Source of the DNA: Tridacna crocea
Taxonomy: Eukaryota; Mollusca; Bivalvia; Cardiida; Cardiidae
Assembly (NCBI GenBank): GCA_943736015.1
Contig: OX031069.1
Coordinates: 39,156,728-39,220,727, forward strand
Reading direction: 5' to 3'
Length of the DNA stretch: 64,000 nucleotides
The stretch's first letter is position 1, and every line of letters starts with the position of its first letter. Under the pieces are notes generated by a model. The model was not told the DNA's origin, searched no databases, and saw only the letters and a program-made list of their open reading frames with translations. Position numbers and translations under genes: made by a program. Shown here one piece after another: positions 1-11,000 of the stretch.

Positions 1-2386
1 GGTCACTTTTATTTTCAATCACTATTTTGTCTGCAAATGCTTTTGATTAGGGTAAGCCTAAAATTTTTTGTTGTTTGGTAATGAGTTAACCCATTACCAC
101 ACAATCCCTACTTTTGACGCCCCTGAGAAAGAAGCCTTTAGAAAGCATTGTGGGAAAAGAAGAAAATGCTGGTAACCAGCATTTTCTCCTTTTCCCACAA
201 TGTTTTCTACACTTCACAAAACAAATTTCAAATTTTCAGTCACTTTTATTTTGTCGTCTGCAAATGCTTTCGATTTGGACAAGCCTAAAATATTGTCATT
301 TGGTAATGAGTTAAACACTTTGCCAAATGACAAATGTTTAGACTGGTCCATATTCAAAGCATTTGCAGACAACAAAATAGATGTACATGTAATTGAAAAA
401 TTGGAATTTGTTTTTCGGAAGGATAGAAAACATTTGGGGGGAAAGGAGAATATGCTGCTTACCAGCATTTTCTCCTTTCCTTCAATATTTCAAAATTAAG
501 GCTTCTTTTCCAGGCTCGGTAAATTTTGGGATTGTGTGGTAAAGGATTAACTCATTACCAAATGACAAAATTTTAGACTTGTCCAAATTGAAGCACTAGC
601 AGATGACAAAACAAAAGTAATTCGAAAATTGAAATTTATTGCCAGCAGGATAGAAAACAATGTGGGAAAAGGAGAAAATGCTGCTCACCAGCACATTCCC
701 CTTTTCCCGCAATGTTTTCAAAAGGCTTCTTTCTCAGGGTCGTCGAACGTTGGGATTGTGTGGTAAAGAGTTAACAGACTACCGTGCATTAGACTTATTA
801 TGTCTTTGCCAGCAAGTAGAAATCATGAAGGCTTGTTCAAAGTAAAAGTTTTTGCATATTGAAAAATTAAACATTGCGTAAGTCTTTACCACACGACAAC
901 ATTTTAGACTGGTTCAAAATGAAAGCATTTGCAGACGACAATATAAAGGTGACTGAAAAATTGAAATTTGTTCTGGGAAGGGTAGAAAACACTGTGGGAA
1001 AAGGAGAAAATGCTGGTTACCAGCATTTTCTCCTTTTCCTACAGTGTTTTCAAAAGGCTTCCTTTTCAGGGGCGTCAAAAGTAGGGATTGTGTGGTAATG
1101 GGTTAAGTCTTTACCACACAATCCCGACTTTTAACGACCCTGAGAAAGAAACCTTCTGGTAACCAGCATTTTCTCCTTTTCCCACAATTCTTTCCAAATC
1201 AAATTTCAATTTTTGATTCAAATTTGTCGTCTGCAAAATTAATGCTTTCAACTTGGACTGGTTTAAAATTTTGTCATGTAGTAAAGAAAAGTCTTTAAAA
1301 AAAAACAAATTTTAGAATTTTCAAATTTCAATACATTATTCAAATTACCTTGAATTATGGACTTTTGTCTCTGGTTACCAGTATTTTCTCCATTTCCCAG
1401 ATTTTTTCTATAGTTCCTTTTTTTTTTGCCTCAGACTGGTTAAAACTGGAGATTGTGACGTGTGATGAAGGGTTAGATATTGGTATTTGCCTATGAAGTA
1501 GTGTAAAACATTATGGGTGAATGAAAAAAGGCAGCTTACCAGTATTTTCCTGCACTTTTCACAATTACTCTTAATGACCCTGAAGAAGAAAGCCTTTGAA
1601 AACATTGCGGGAATAGAAGAAAATGCTGGTAACCAGCATTTTCTCCTTTTCTCAAAATGTTTTCTACCCTATCAAAGAAGAATTACACAACATGAGCCAC
1701 ATTGAAACTGTCGTCACCAAATTCTTTCCATTTGGACAAGGCTAAATTTTTGTTGTTTTTGTAATGAGTTAAAGTGAGTCAAAAATTGAAATTTGTTTTG
1801 GGTAGGGTAGGTAACATTGTGGGGAAAAAGGGAAAATGCAGGTTACCAACATTTTCTCCTTTTCCCACAATGTTTTCAGACAGCTTATTTTTCAGTGTTG
1901 TGAATATCCTGAATTGTATGGTTAACTCATTACCAAACGAAAATATGTAAGGCATGTCGGAATCGAAAGCATTTGCAGGCAACAAAATAAATGACTGAAA
2001 ATTTGAAATTTGTTTTGTGAAGGGTAGAAAACATTGTGGGAAAAGGAGAAAATGCTAGTTACCAGCATTTTCTCCTTTTCTCACAATGTTTTCTAAAGGC
2101 TTTTTTCTTAGGGTCGTCAAAAGTAGGGATTGTGTGGTAATGGGTTAGAGGATTAACCCTTTATCACACAATGCCGACTTTCAACGACCTTGAAAAAGGA
2201 GTCTTTTGAAAACAAATGGAAAAAAGGAGAAAATGCTGGTTACCAGCATTTTCTCCTTTTCCCACAATGTTTTCTACCCTATCAGACAAAAATCGCTATA
2301 TCAAGCCACATTGAAATTGTCATCTGCAAAATTTTAATGCTTTCATTTTGGACAGGTCTAAAAATTTGTTGTGTGGTAAAGGGTTA
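1..2386. repeat. chain of about ten family A TTAA MITEs
   Basis: Copies follow one another and often share one TTAA: 1-89 (3' part), 86-314, 311-550, 547-774, about 876-1106, 1103 to about 1290, about 1560-1772, 1773-1925 (5' lost), 1922-2146 and 2153-2386. Both orientations occur. No other gene content is seen. Confidence 0.8.
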
Positions 2387-2542
2387 ATATTGATTGATTG
2401 ACTGTATGCAATGTATGGGGTTTAACATCATTTTCAATATCATTGTTGTAGGGTTGTAAAAGTACAGATTATTGGTAAAGAGATTATAAAATACTTTGGA
2501 AAAAGAGAAAAAAACAGCAAACAAACATTTTTGCTTTGCAAG

Positions 2543-2757
2543 AGATCAAACGCTTTATCTGACGACAAATTCTAGACTGGTCCAAATTGACAAAGTGAAT
2601 TTGGCTTAAATGATCAGTTTCTTTTTGGAAGGATAAGAAAACATTGTGAGAAAGGGAGAAAACACTGGTTACCAGCATTTTCTCCTTTTCCCACAATATT
2701 TTCAAAAGCTGTCTCCCAGAGGGTTGTTTTAACACAAGATTGTTTGGTACAATGTTA
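2543..2757. mobile_element. family A MITE, diverged
   Basis: Core AACACTGGTTACCAGC with inverse arms. The right TTAA is at 2754-2757; the left end is mutated. It lies just before the ACOT13-like exon. Confidence 0.65.
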
Positions 2758-2784
2758 ATATTGTCATTTAATTTCATTTTTCAG

Positions 2785-2938
2785 ATATATGAAAGGTGCT
2801 AAAGTTGGGGATGAGATTGTGATAGATGTTACGACTTTAAAACGAGGAAAAAGACTGGCTTTTTTAACTGTTGATATTCGAAACAAGTTGGATGGCAGTT
2901 TACTTGCGCAAGGAAAACATACAAAATTTGTTGGATGA
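2785..2938 (+). CDS. ACOT13: acyl-CoA thioesterase 13-like protein, last coding exon (partial gene)
   Basis: The 3' terminal exon follows a good acceptor (tttttcag at 2777-2784). It starts in phase 1 and encodes about 50 residues ending in KHTKFVG before TGA at 2936-2938. The pattern YMKGAKVGDEIVIDV...KRGKRLAFLTVDIRNK..GSLLAQGKHTKF (abridged) matches the C-terminal half of the small hotdog-fold thioesterase ACOT13/THEM2, a tetrameric enzyme that hydrolyses medium- and long-chain acyl-CoA in cytosol and mitochondria. The N-terminal exons, with the catalytic Asp region, must lie left of position 1 or be hidden among the repeats of 1-2780; I found none there. The exon is 27 bp downstream of a diverged palindromic MITE. 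A bacterial-type PaaI thioesterase is the only other close possibility, and the intron makes that unlikely. Confidence 0.8.
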
Positions 2939-2991
2939 CTGGAGAAAATGTAGATTTCAATAATTTACATTTTATTGCTTTTCCAAACAGT

Positions 2992-3434
2992 TTAACGACC
3001 CAAACGACAAACTTTTGGACTAGACCAAATTGAAAGCATTTGCAGACGACAATTCAACTCTTGCTGAAAAGATGATTTCTGTCTATGATAGGGTAGAAAA
3101 CATTGTGGGAAAAGGAGAAAATGCTGGTAACCAGCATTTTCTCCTTTTCCCACGATGTCTTCAAAAGGCTACCATTCCAGGGATTGTTTGGGAAAGGGTT
3201 AAAGTATAAACTCATTAACACACAATCCCTACTTTTGACAACCCTGAGGAAGAAGCCTTTAGAAAACATTGTGAGAAAAGGAGAAAATGTTGGCAACCTG
3301 CATTTTCTCCTTTGACCACAATGCTTTCTACTCTTCCCAAAACAAATTACAAATTTTCATCCACTTTATTTTGTTGTCTGCAAATGCTTTTGATTTGGAC
3401 AAACCTAAAATAATGTCGTTTGGTAATGAGTTAA
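2992..3434. mobile_element. two adjacent family A MITEs in opposite orientation
   Basis: The first runs 2992-3202 with TTAA at both ends. The second runs from about 3207 to 3434, with right TTAA 3431-3434 and a mutated left end (TAAA). Confidence 0.75.
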
Positions 3435-3730
3435 GAGCCTAGCAGGGAGAAGGCTTCTGAAAATATTGTGAGAAAAGAAAATGCTGGTAACAAGCATACT
3501 CTCCTTTTACTACAATGTTTTCTGTCCTTTCAGAGACAGTCTGCATCTTTTGAACCACAGTTACTTTGTGGTCTGAACTGTTTTCAGTATGAGCAATTGC
3601 TTAATTCTATCATTTTGGAAAGAGTTTACCCTTTACCAAGCAATCAAGGGTTTTCAAGACTCTTGGAAAGAAGCCCTTTGAAAATATTGTGGAGACTAAG
3701 GAGACAAAACGCGTAACCAGCATTAATTTT
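3435..3730. mobile_element. family A MITE fragments
   Basis: A 5'-truncated copy ends near TTTGGAAAGAGTTTA (3615-3628). A second begins CCCTTTACCAAGCAATC and is cut off at its hairpin loop by the repeat starting near 3731. Confidence 0.6.
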
Positions 3731-4180
3731 TAGCTCCACTGGCCAAAGGCCAGCGAGCTATTGTCATGGCCTTGTGTCCGTCATGCATCCGTCCGTTTGT
3801 CCGTGCGTGCGTCTGTAAATTTTTCTTTAAAAAACTTCTCCTCAGAAACTACTGACTGGATTTTTACCAAATTTCACAGGAATGTTCCTTAGGTGGTCCT
3901 CTTTTAAATTCCTTCAAATAATTGTGTTCCATGAAGAATTCTGGTTGCCATGGCAACCAAAGTAAAAAACCTTTAAAAATCTTCTCCACCCCAACCGCTA
4001 ATTGGATAGCATTATTATTTTGCAGGAATGTTCCTTAGGTAGAGGTTTATAGAATTCCTTAAAAAAAAAAAAAAAAATGATCCGTCAAAAAACATGGCTT
4101 TTATGGGAGACTCATTTTCCTTTTATGGTATAAAGTAAAATCTTTGAAAAATTTCTTCTCTCAAACTATTTCTTGGATTT
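3731..4180 (+). mobile_element. interspersed element with RFX-type palindrome (Helentron-like family)
   Basis: Begins TTAGCTCCACTGGCCAAAGG with the hairpin CTGGCCAAAGGCCAG, then a GTCCGTC-rich segment and a module with AATGTTCCTTAGGTGGTCCT. That module is shared with 32233-33989 and 43692-44248. GGTTGCCATGGCAACC lies at 3943-3958. The right end is not clear. Confidence 0.55.
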
Positions 4181-4189
4181 CATTGTTGT

Positions 4190-4388
4190 TTTCACTGTGG
4201 GAAAAGGTGAAATTACTCATAATCAACCAAAGACGAGAAGTCTTTGGAAAACACAGTTGGAAAAGGAGCATTTTCTCCTTTTCCCAGTGAAAAGAGAGAA
4301 ATCATCATTTCATCAATGTTTAATTTGTTGTTTGCAAATGCTTTCAATTTAGTCACATCCCAAATTTTGTTGTTTGGTAAAGGGTTAA
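4190..4388. mobile_element. family A MITE, rearranged
   Basis: Contains CACTGTGGGAAAAGGTG, a second core fragment TTTTCTCCTTTTCCCAG, and the right end TTTGGTAAAGGGTTAA (TTAA 4385-4388). Left end lost. Confidence 0.55.
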
Positions 4389-4565
4389 AGAGGGTTGCTT
4401 TACATGATCCATAGTCCTTTTCATATAAAACAAGAGAACCTCTGCACTTTTATTAGTTCTGGTAAAGGTTTGATGACCTACTGGTGACTGGACAGAAGGG
4501 GTGTTAATCCTGGTGACCTAGTTTTCTATACTTAGATGTTTCCCCACCCAAAATGGTTTGTGATA

Positions 4566-5800
4566 AGACCCTCTTTAACTACAGTGTATATCCAGATGAC
4601 AAAATTTTGTAACTGCTCTTAATTGAAAGATGTTGCAGACAATATAATATAGCTTCAGATTAGTAAAACTTGTATCAAAAAGGGTAGAATTATTGTGGAA
4701 AACTAAGAACATGCTGGTTACCATTATTTTCTTCTTTTCTCACAATCTTTTTCTTAGCTTTTTCTCTTCAGTTGGTAGCTAAAATGCAGGATTGAATGGT
4801 AATTCTTAAAAACTTCTCTTCACCGTTACAGAAAAATCAGACCTGTGGAGCGGTACAGGCGCTCAAGCGCCTCTAGTTTCCTTTTCCCTCATTTTTTCAA
4901 ACTCGGGACCTTTAGGTTTACAAGACCGATTTGCTACCTCTCGTCCACGTACACCACGTGGACAGTTTGATTGATTGCCTTGAAAAAAATGGCCCCCAGA
5001 GTGCATGCATAACATATGGTTTAGTTTAGAATAACAAAGATTTTAATTTTGAAATAAAAAGTAGCCCCTCTACCTGGAGCTATATGCATTTCAGAAAATA
5101 TTTTGTTTTCAATAATATTGGCAGAAAAATGAAAAAAAAAATCAAAGTGAAAACATACAAAGTGAAAAATATCAAAAAACATACATGTATCATAAAATCT
5201 GAATACCATACAGTCAGTTGCTACCAAAATTGGAATTGACCTGAATGTGTTACGAAAGTGATGAAAAGTCATAAAGAATTTGCCATCAGTCTGTGTGTGT
5301 CCTTTTTTCTTTACTTTGATACGCCTTAAGAGTCTTTTTCTGTTATGGCCCCAGTCTTCCATGCGTCTGTGCATTAGTGGTTTCGTGAGTGCGCAACTCC
5401 TTCTACAGTTTTCTTTGAAAAAAATTCAAACTCACAGCAGTTGATCTCTATGATGTCTAGTTGAACATGTGATTTGAAATTTGGATGTCTGCAGGCGTTC
5501 TAGATTTTAAGCCATATCCCAGATAAGCCCCTTTGGGCATATACATGTATGTGCCGCACTGCAAAGCTCTTGTTCTTTCTTGATATATGTAATAAATCTT
5601 AATCCTGTACCCCACCATCTAGATTTTATACTACCTTCGTGGAAAAGGCTTTTGGAATCATTGTGGAAAACTAGAAAATGCTGGTCCCACAAGGTTTTGG
5701 GCTGTTCCAAAGACCAATTTTACCATTTGAGCCACTTTGAATTTGTTGCTTTCTAAATTGGTTTTGAATTTGGTCAAATGCTTTTTATTTAACCCTTTAC
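4566..5800. repeat. decayed MITE remnants and a second foldback relative
   Basis: Remnants of family A cores occur at about 4680-4750 and 5640-5700. The segment 5000-5160 (GGTTTAGTTTAGAATAAC, TTTTAATTTTGAAAT) resembles 50111-50165, which adjoins a perfect hairpin. No gene is supported; the long minus-strand frame at 5021-5374 is low-complexity. Confidence 0.45.
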
Positions 5801-6013
5801 CACAAAACGACGCATTTGAACAACCCTAAGGAAGAGGCTTTTCGAAACCTTTGTGAGAAAAGGAGAAAATGCTACCAGCATTTTCTCCTTTTCCCACAAA
5901 GTTTTCTATCCTATCAAAGAAAAATTGTGCCATTTGAGCCACTATAAAATTGTTATCTGCAAATGCTATCAATTTTGATAGATCAAAAATTTTGCCATGT
6001 GGTAAAGGGTTAA
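5789..6013. mobile_element. family A MITE
   Basis: TTAA at 5789-5792 and 6010-6013; termini CCCTTTACCA and TGGTAAAGGG. The loop is shortened to GCTACCAGC. Confidence 0.8.
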
Positions 6014-6208
6014 TTGGTTTTGAATGTGGTCATGTGCAGTTTTTTTCAAATGGTAAAGACTTAAGCATTTGCAACATTATGGCATCTTCAACATCAGAAT
6101 ATCTATACCCTGTGCCAGTTTTATGTATGTGAGGGGGGGGGTTAAAAATCAAAGAATTGAGAACGCTGATGTGGCAAGGAAGCAACTGCATGGATTTAAT
6201 AATTCGAA

Positions 6209-6260
6209 AACAAGAGGGCCAAAATGGCCCTGAATCGCTCACCTGAGTCAGTTGGTGAAA
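6209..6260 (-). mobile_element. end of a Helentron-like element
   Basis: AACAAGAGGGCCAAAATGGC, then CCTGAATCGCTCACCTGA. This is the inverse of the terminus seen at 33954-33991 (TCAGGTGAGCGAT ... GGCCCTCTTGTT), including its hairpin. The other end could not be placed; 6260-6500 is otherwise unrecognised. Confidence 0.5.
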
Positions 6261-6545
6261 TTTACTCCTCGGATATTATATTCCTAAATCACCTTTTTGT
6301 GCTCTGATAACTTTCAAGAATGGTACAATATGGTTAATGATTTAAAAAGGTAGTCATAGCAAACATTTTAATACTATATCGTTACTAGTGATGATACCGT
6401 ATCATCAGTAGTGGCGTTATTCACTGTCCCAGTAATTGACTGATAAGGATTGATTAGAAAAGTTTAATTAACTTTGTACCACACAAACCTTCTTTCTTTT
6501 TGTCAAATGGTTACTTTACTTAATCTACTGTAATGCTATTTATAG

Positions 6546-7200
6546 TAACATCAATGGAGGACAGTGCGTTCACGCGCGAAGAACAGATTACGTACATTAG
6601 GATCGAAGCTAAACGGGGAAAACGCGCATTTGAAATTCTAAAAGCTCTTGAGAAAGTTGCTTCAGAGTAAATACTCGGGTGCAGTACTATCAAGAGATGG
6701 GTGTCGTCAGCAACAAGCACCTTTGTGGAAGGACTGTCACCGACGAGTGATGAAAATGTAGCATATCTACGGCCAATAGAAGATAAACATGTGATGAATT
6801 AGAATAAGAAATGGACTTAAGTCCCGGGTTGGCACAGATAACATGTCGACTGACCGTTTGCAAATAAGGAAGATTGTCTCTAGATGGATATCCCACATGC
6901 TCTAAGAAACGGAAAAACATCAGCGTGTAAGTATTACCCGATCACTCATACAAAAGTACGATGCAGACGGTGATGAAATGCTGTCAAGAATCTGTTGCAA
7001 TTGAAGAAACTTGGATGGGGTCATTTGAACCTGAATTGAAGCGAAGTAGTAGTGAATAGCACAACAAAAACTCGCCGAGACCGGTTAAATTCCGCCAGAC
7101 AAGTCAGAACTGTACATCGACAATACATGATGATTTTTGCCTATGATTATTCTGACAGCTCCTTGACAACGTTAGGTTACTTTTGCTAGATCGACGCGCT
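6546..7200 (+). pseudogene. mariner-type transposase, decayed
   Basis: Reading the plus strand with several frame changes and stops gives a mariner outline: an N-terminal helix region (MEDSAFTREEQITYIRIEAK ... ILKALEKVA), STIKRWVSS where the HTH ends, DENVAYLR, then ETWMGSFEPELKRSSSE and HNKNSPRPVKFRQ, where ETW keeps part of the catalytic DETW motif (here EETW), then YMMIFAYDYSD. Stops at codons such as TAG 7047-7049 and frameshifts make it inactive. It ends at a foldback (7166-7240). Confidence 0.75.
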
Positions 7201-7240
7201 GTCTTGCGAGACAGCGCGTAGATCTAGCAAAAGTGGCCTA
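7166..7240. repeat. short foldback in the mariner relic
   Basis: CTTTTGCTAGATCGACGCGC and GCGCGTAGATCTAGCAAAAG face each other around CTGTCTTGCGAGACAG. It interrupts the transposase relic after FAYDYSD. Confidence 0.7.
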
Positions 7241-7644
7241 TCTTTGTCAAAGAGCTGTTAGAGGGACATGACTGGGAAGTGCTTGACCCCCTCCTCCATA
7301 TTTTCCAGATCTTTCTCCCTCATCCACCCCCGACTTTGATCTATTTCCAAAGTAGAGGTATTACCATCCTATCCGTTTTGATAGTTTAGATGAGTTAGAG
7401 TAGCCGTGAAGGTAGGGGAGCGGGTTGTGTGTACAACGAATCAACTTCTAGCAACTGGTATCCAGGCGTTGCCGAGAAGATGGAATTGGGTTGTTCGGTC
7501 CCATGGGGATTACTCCGAGGGATGATGAAAAAACTATATGACGTCTTTGAAACATATAAAAAGTTATGGGGTAAAACAGTTATAATGTAGGGCTTAGTTA
7601 TTTTTGGTTAACCCTCGTTCATATAGGTGACTCGATATGGTCGT

Positions 7645-7876
7645 TTAGTTCTTTACCAAACGACAAAATTTTTAGACTGGTCCAAATTGAAAGCACTTGC
7701 AGACAACAAAATAAACGTAACTCAAAAATTGAAATTTGTTTTCAGCGGGGTAGAAAACATTGTAGGAAAAGGAGAAAATACTGGTTACCAGCATTTTCTC
7801 CTTTTCCCACTATGTTTTCAGAGGGCTTCTTCCTCTGGGTGGTAAAAAAAATCAGGGATTGTTTTGGAAAGGGTTA
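7645..7876. mobile_element. family A MITE upstream of the metallopeptidase
   Basis: Right TTAA 7873-7876; left end TTAG. Core ACTGGTTACCAGCATTTTCT. It ends 132 bp before the signal-peptide ATG. Confidence 0.75.
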
Positions 7877-8008
7877 AGTATAGCTTATCGCTGTCTCCAG
7901 TGATGTATCGTCCCAAATTTCGGCCGAATAATACAGAATTAGGACTTGAAATTGACTATCGGACTTATTGCTGCATTTGCTTAGCCAGCACTGCAATATT
8001 AGTGTAAA

Positions 8009-8057
8009 ATGCCGTTGTTGATAATATCTTTGATAGTTCTAGCAGGATTTTTGACAG
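8009..8057 (+). CDS. metallopeptidase exon 1 (signal peptide)
   Basis: ATG at 8009 opens MPLLIISLIVLAGFLT, a short, strongly hydrophobic stretch, followed by donor ACAG|GTATTT in phase 1. Phase 1 is exactly what the acceptor at 10857-10858 requires. It lies 130 bp downstream of a palindromic MITE (7645-7876). Assignment to this gene is inferred: the intron is 2.8 kb and no transcript evidence is available. Confidence 0.5.
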
Positions 8058-11000
8058 GTATTTATTGCATGACTTTAGCACAGGCGTTCGTGTAATACCG
8101 AACTTCACCACCTAAATGATATGTCATTATCCTCCATTAAAGAGTATTGGAAGGGCGTCATAAAACGAACGCCTGTAAACTTTAGCATGTTTTTTTTGTT
8201 AATTATCGCTATTTACTTCTATAAGGTCCATTATCTCCCTGCGAGTCATGTAATTAGAATCTACGTTATTCTATGTAGAATGACGTCATTCTATTTAGAG
8301 TGACGTAATTCTGTATAAAGTAAGTAAGTTATTCAATGGAATATAATCTTCATCCACGTTTTCACTCTAAGTATGAACTTGTTTTCCTTAATTAAGAGTT
8401 GGTCATGTTAGAATCGAAATAATTTTCTGTCTATGGTAAACCACGTTCTGAGTTATGAGGCGCAATAAATAACATCGCCCTCGTGGCCCCCGGATTATTT
8501 ACTGTGCCTCATAACTCACAACTGTGGTTTATTGAACGATAAACCACGATGGGAAGAAGATTATTTCTCAAATATCGCACAAAAAATATCTTAACCCTTT
8601 ACCACATAAGGCATTTCTATGGTATCTCTAATTGACCCTAATTAATATCAAGGATAAAGCCTTTTCTTATGTGTAGGCCTATATGTCACCTTTTGATAGT
8701 GTAGAAAACATTGTGGCAAAAGTTGAAATTGCTCGTCACGAGCGATTTCCCCTTTTGCCACAATGTTTTTCAAAGGCTCCCACAAGCAATGCGTAGAAAT
8801 GAGTATCTATGGAGTAAAGGGTTAAATAAACTTACAGGTGCTTTGCTGTCAAAACTTAACTTATATAGCGGCCATAGAGGTACCTGAAATAGCAATTTAG
8901 CATGGTAAAGATCATAGATTTTTAGACAAATGTAATTTGTATGAGCCGAGCACTGTCAAAAGGTGGCTTAACGCACCGGCGAAAAATATCGACTCAGTCA
9001 GCCTGCATAGTACGCTCAGACTGACCTGGACCGAAAGTTCTTAATACTAGTCAGTTTTCTGCATTTCCAAAGGACCAAATTGCATGATAAATTCGGTTGT
9101 TCCATACAAAATAGACTTTTGAATGTATGTCCATTGAAATGACCTGCTTGGTATAATACAACATGGAGATAAATTAAGCCCCCCCCCCTTTCGCCAAAGC
9201 ATTGCTCACACGTCAATTTTAATTGTAGCGACACATGGAATCCCACCACCAGTTCCGGACGGTAACAGCAGCAGTTTAAGGTAAGTCTGGATAGATGAAC
9301 ATGTATACATGGTGTCGCATTTACGCTGGTTTCTTGTGACACACCACCCAGAAGTGCTTCCGGGTCGTAGTATACCATCATTTGAAAAATTGACATCAAA
9401 CACTTCAGCTAAACTGTTTTTCAGGGAACTGGAAGTTCTTGTTTTATGATCCGGTTTCTCTTGTTGATTTTATAAATTGTCTGGCTAAATGAACTTTTAT
9501 TGCGTCGTACAAGTACGCCGATTTTGGTGACACACCATTGTGAAGTGCTTCCGGGTCGTATTATCAAAAGTCGTCCAATTTGAAAATTCGACACCAAGCA
9601 CTTTAACTGAACTGTTTTTCAGGGAACTGGAAAAGGGGTCCATAAAGCGTGTTTCTCTTGTTGATTTTATAAATTCTGTGGATGGTAAATACAAGACGAG
9701 ATTGTTTACGATCAGAAAGTTTTTTTTTTTCCTTACTTATTACAAGGTCATTTAATAATAACAGGAAAGTTTTGTCTTCATCAAAGAAACATGTAAACCA
9801 AATGTAAACCGGAAATGATTGTCCAAAAATAAAAACCATTGACTCTAAATGTAGTAAATATAGTTGTAAACCTTTCGGCACCATAGGCGAAAACATGGAC
9901 TTTTGAGGACGGCCTAGATCAAAATCAGACTGTGCAGAAAGTGCAGTCTGATCTTGGACGTATTCCGTTCGATTGTCAAGTCAAGTCTACTGTCTATGAG
10001 ACAAGAATTATTCTGAGTCTGGGTGGATTTTGTTTTCAGGCATCGAAGAAGATCAGGGCCCGTATTCACCAACTATTCTTGAGAGTATTCTTAGTCTTAT
10101 TCCCCAAGGTTTTCTGAATTTGTAAGTAACACAACTTCTGATTGGCTAAATCGAATGGTTTAGCCAATCAGAAGTTGTGTTACTTACAACTGTAGAAAAT
10201 TAGGGAGAATAAGCCAAAGAACGTTCTTAAGAATGGTTGGTGAATACCTACGGGCCCAGGTTTTTATATTTGTCGCTGAAAGAGTTAAATACAGAGGAAA
10301 CAAATAGAAGAAGTCAAGGGGTATAAACTAGTTATGTACACAAATAGCCCAATTAATAATGATGATGATGATGATGACAACAATAATAAATATATGAACT
10401 TTTGCAATTATTTTCTTGCCATTGATTTTAGTGTTGTTTATTTTTCTCCATATATAGACAAGTTAGTAATTCAATGACATTATTGTACTTCAAAGACATT
10501 TTTCGAGATCTGATTGGAAAATATGACCCGATCATGCAGTTTTTGCCGCCATTGTTGTTTTGCAAGTGTAGTGATGTTTACGGGGCACTCAAAAGGGAAA
10601 CTGGCTTTACGTAGTTTTTGCCAGGGAACATGATTATGTTCTCGGCATGTTAACCAATCAGATCACGAGAAATTTCTTTGCAGTATAATAATATTAGTTG
10701 TACGGTCAGGTTGCAGGGGACTTGGAAACTTGTTCACAGCTGTGGCGAATCATGTCGCCACCTCGCCTTCGGCTCGGGGTGACATGATTCACCACAGCCA
10801 TGAACAAGTTTCCAAGTCCCATGCCACCTGACTGTACAACTAATAATGTTGTCTACAGCGACATTTTCTTACTGTTTTCTCCAAAGCCTGTTGCATTTAC
10901 CTAATGTTTTGATGGTGAAAAGAGCATCTTTTAAGACAAAGTGGGTCATGCACAATGGTCAGGTGACAGATGCCAACTACGGCAACTCCATACGAGTCGA

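Noticed and set aside
5021..5374. 117-residue minus-strand frame
   Set aside because: Phe/His/Lys-rich low complexity over AT-rich repeat sequence; no splice sites or motif.
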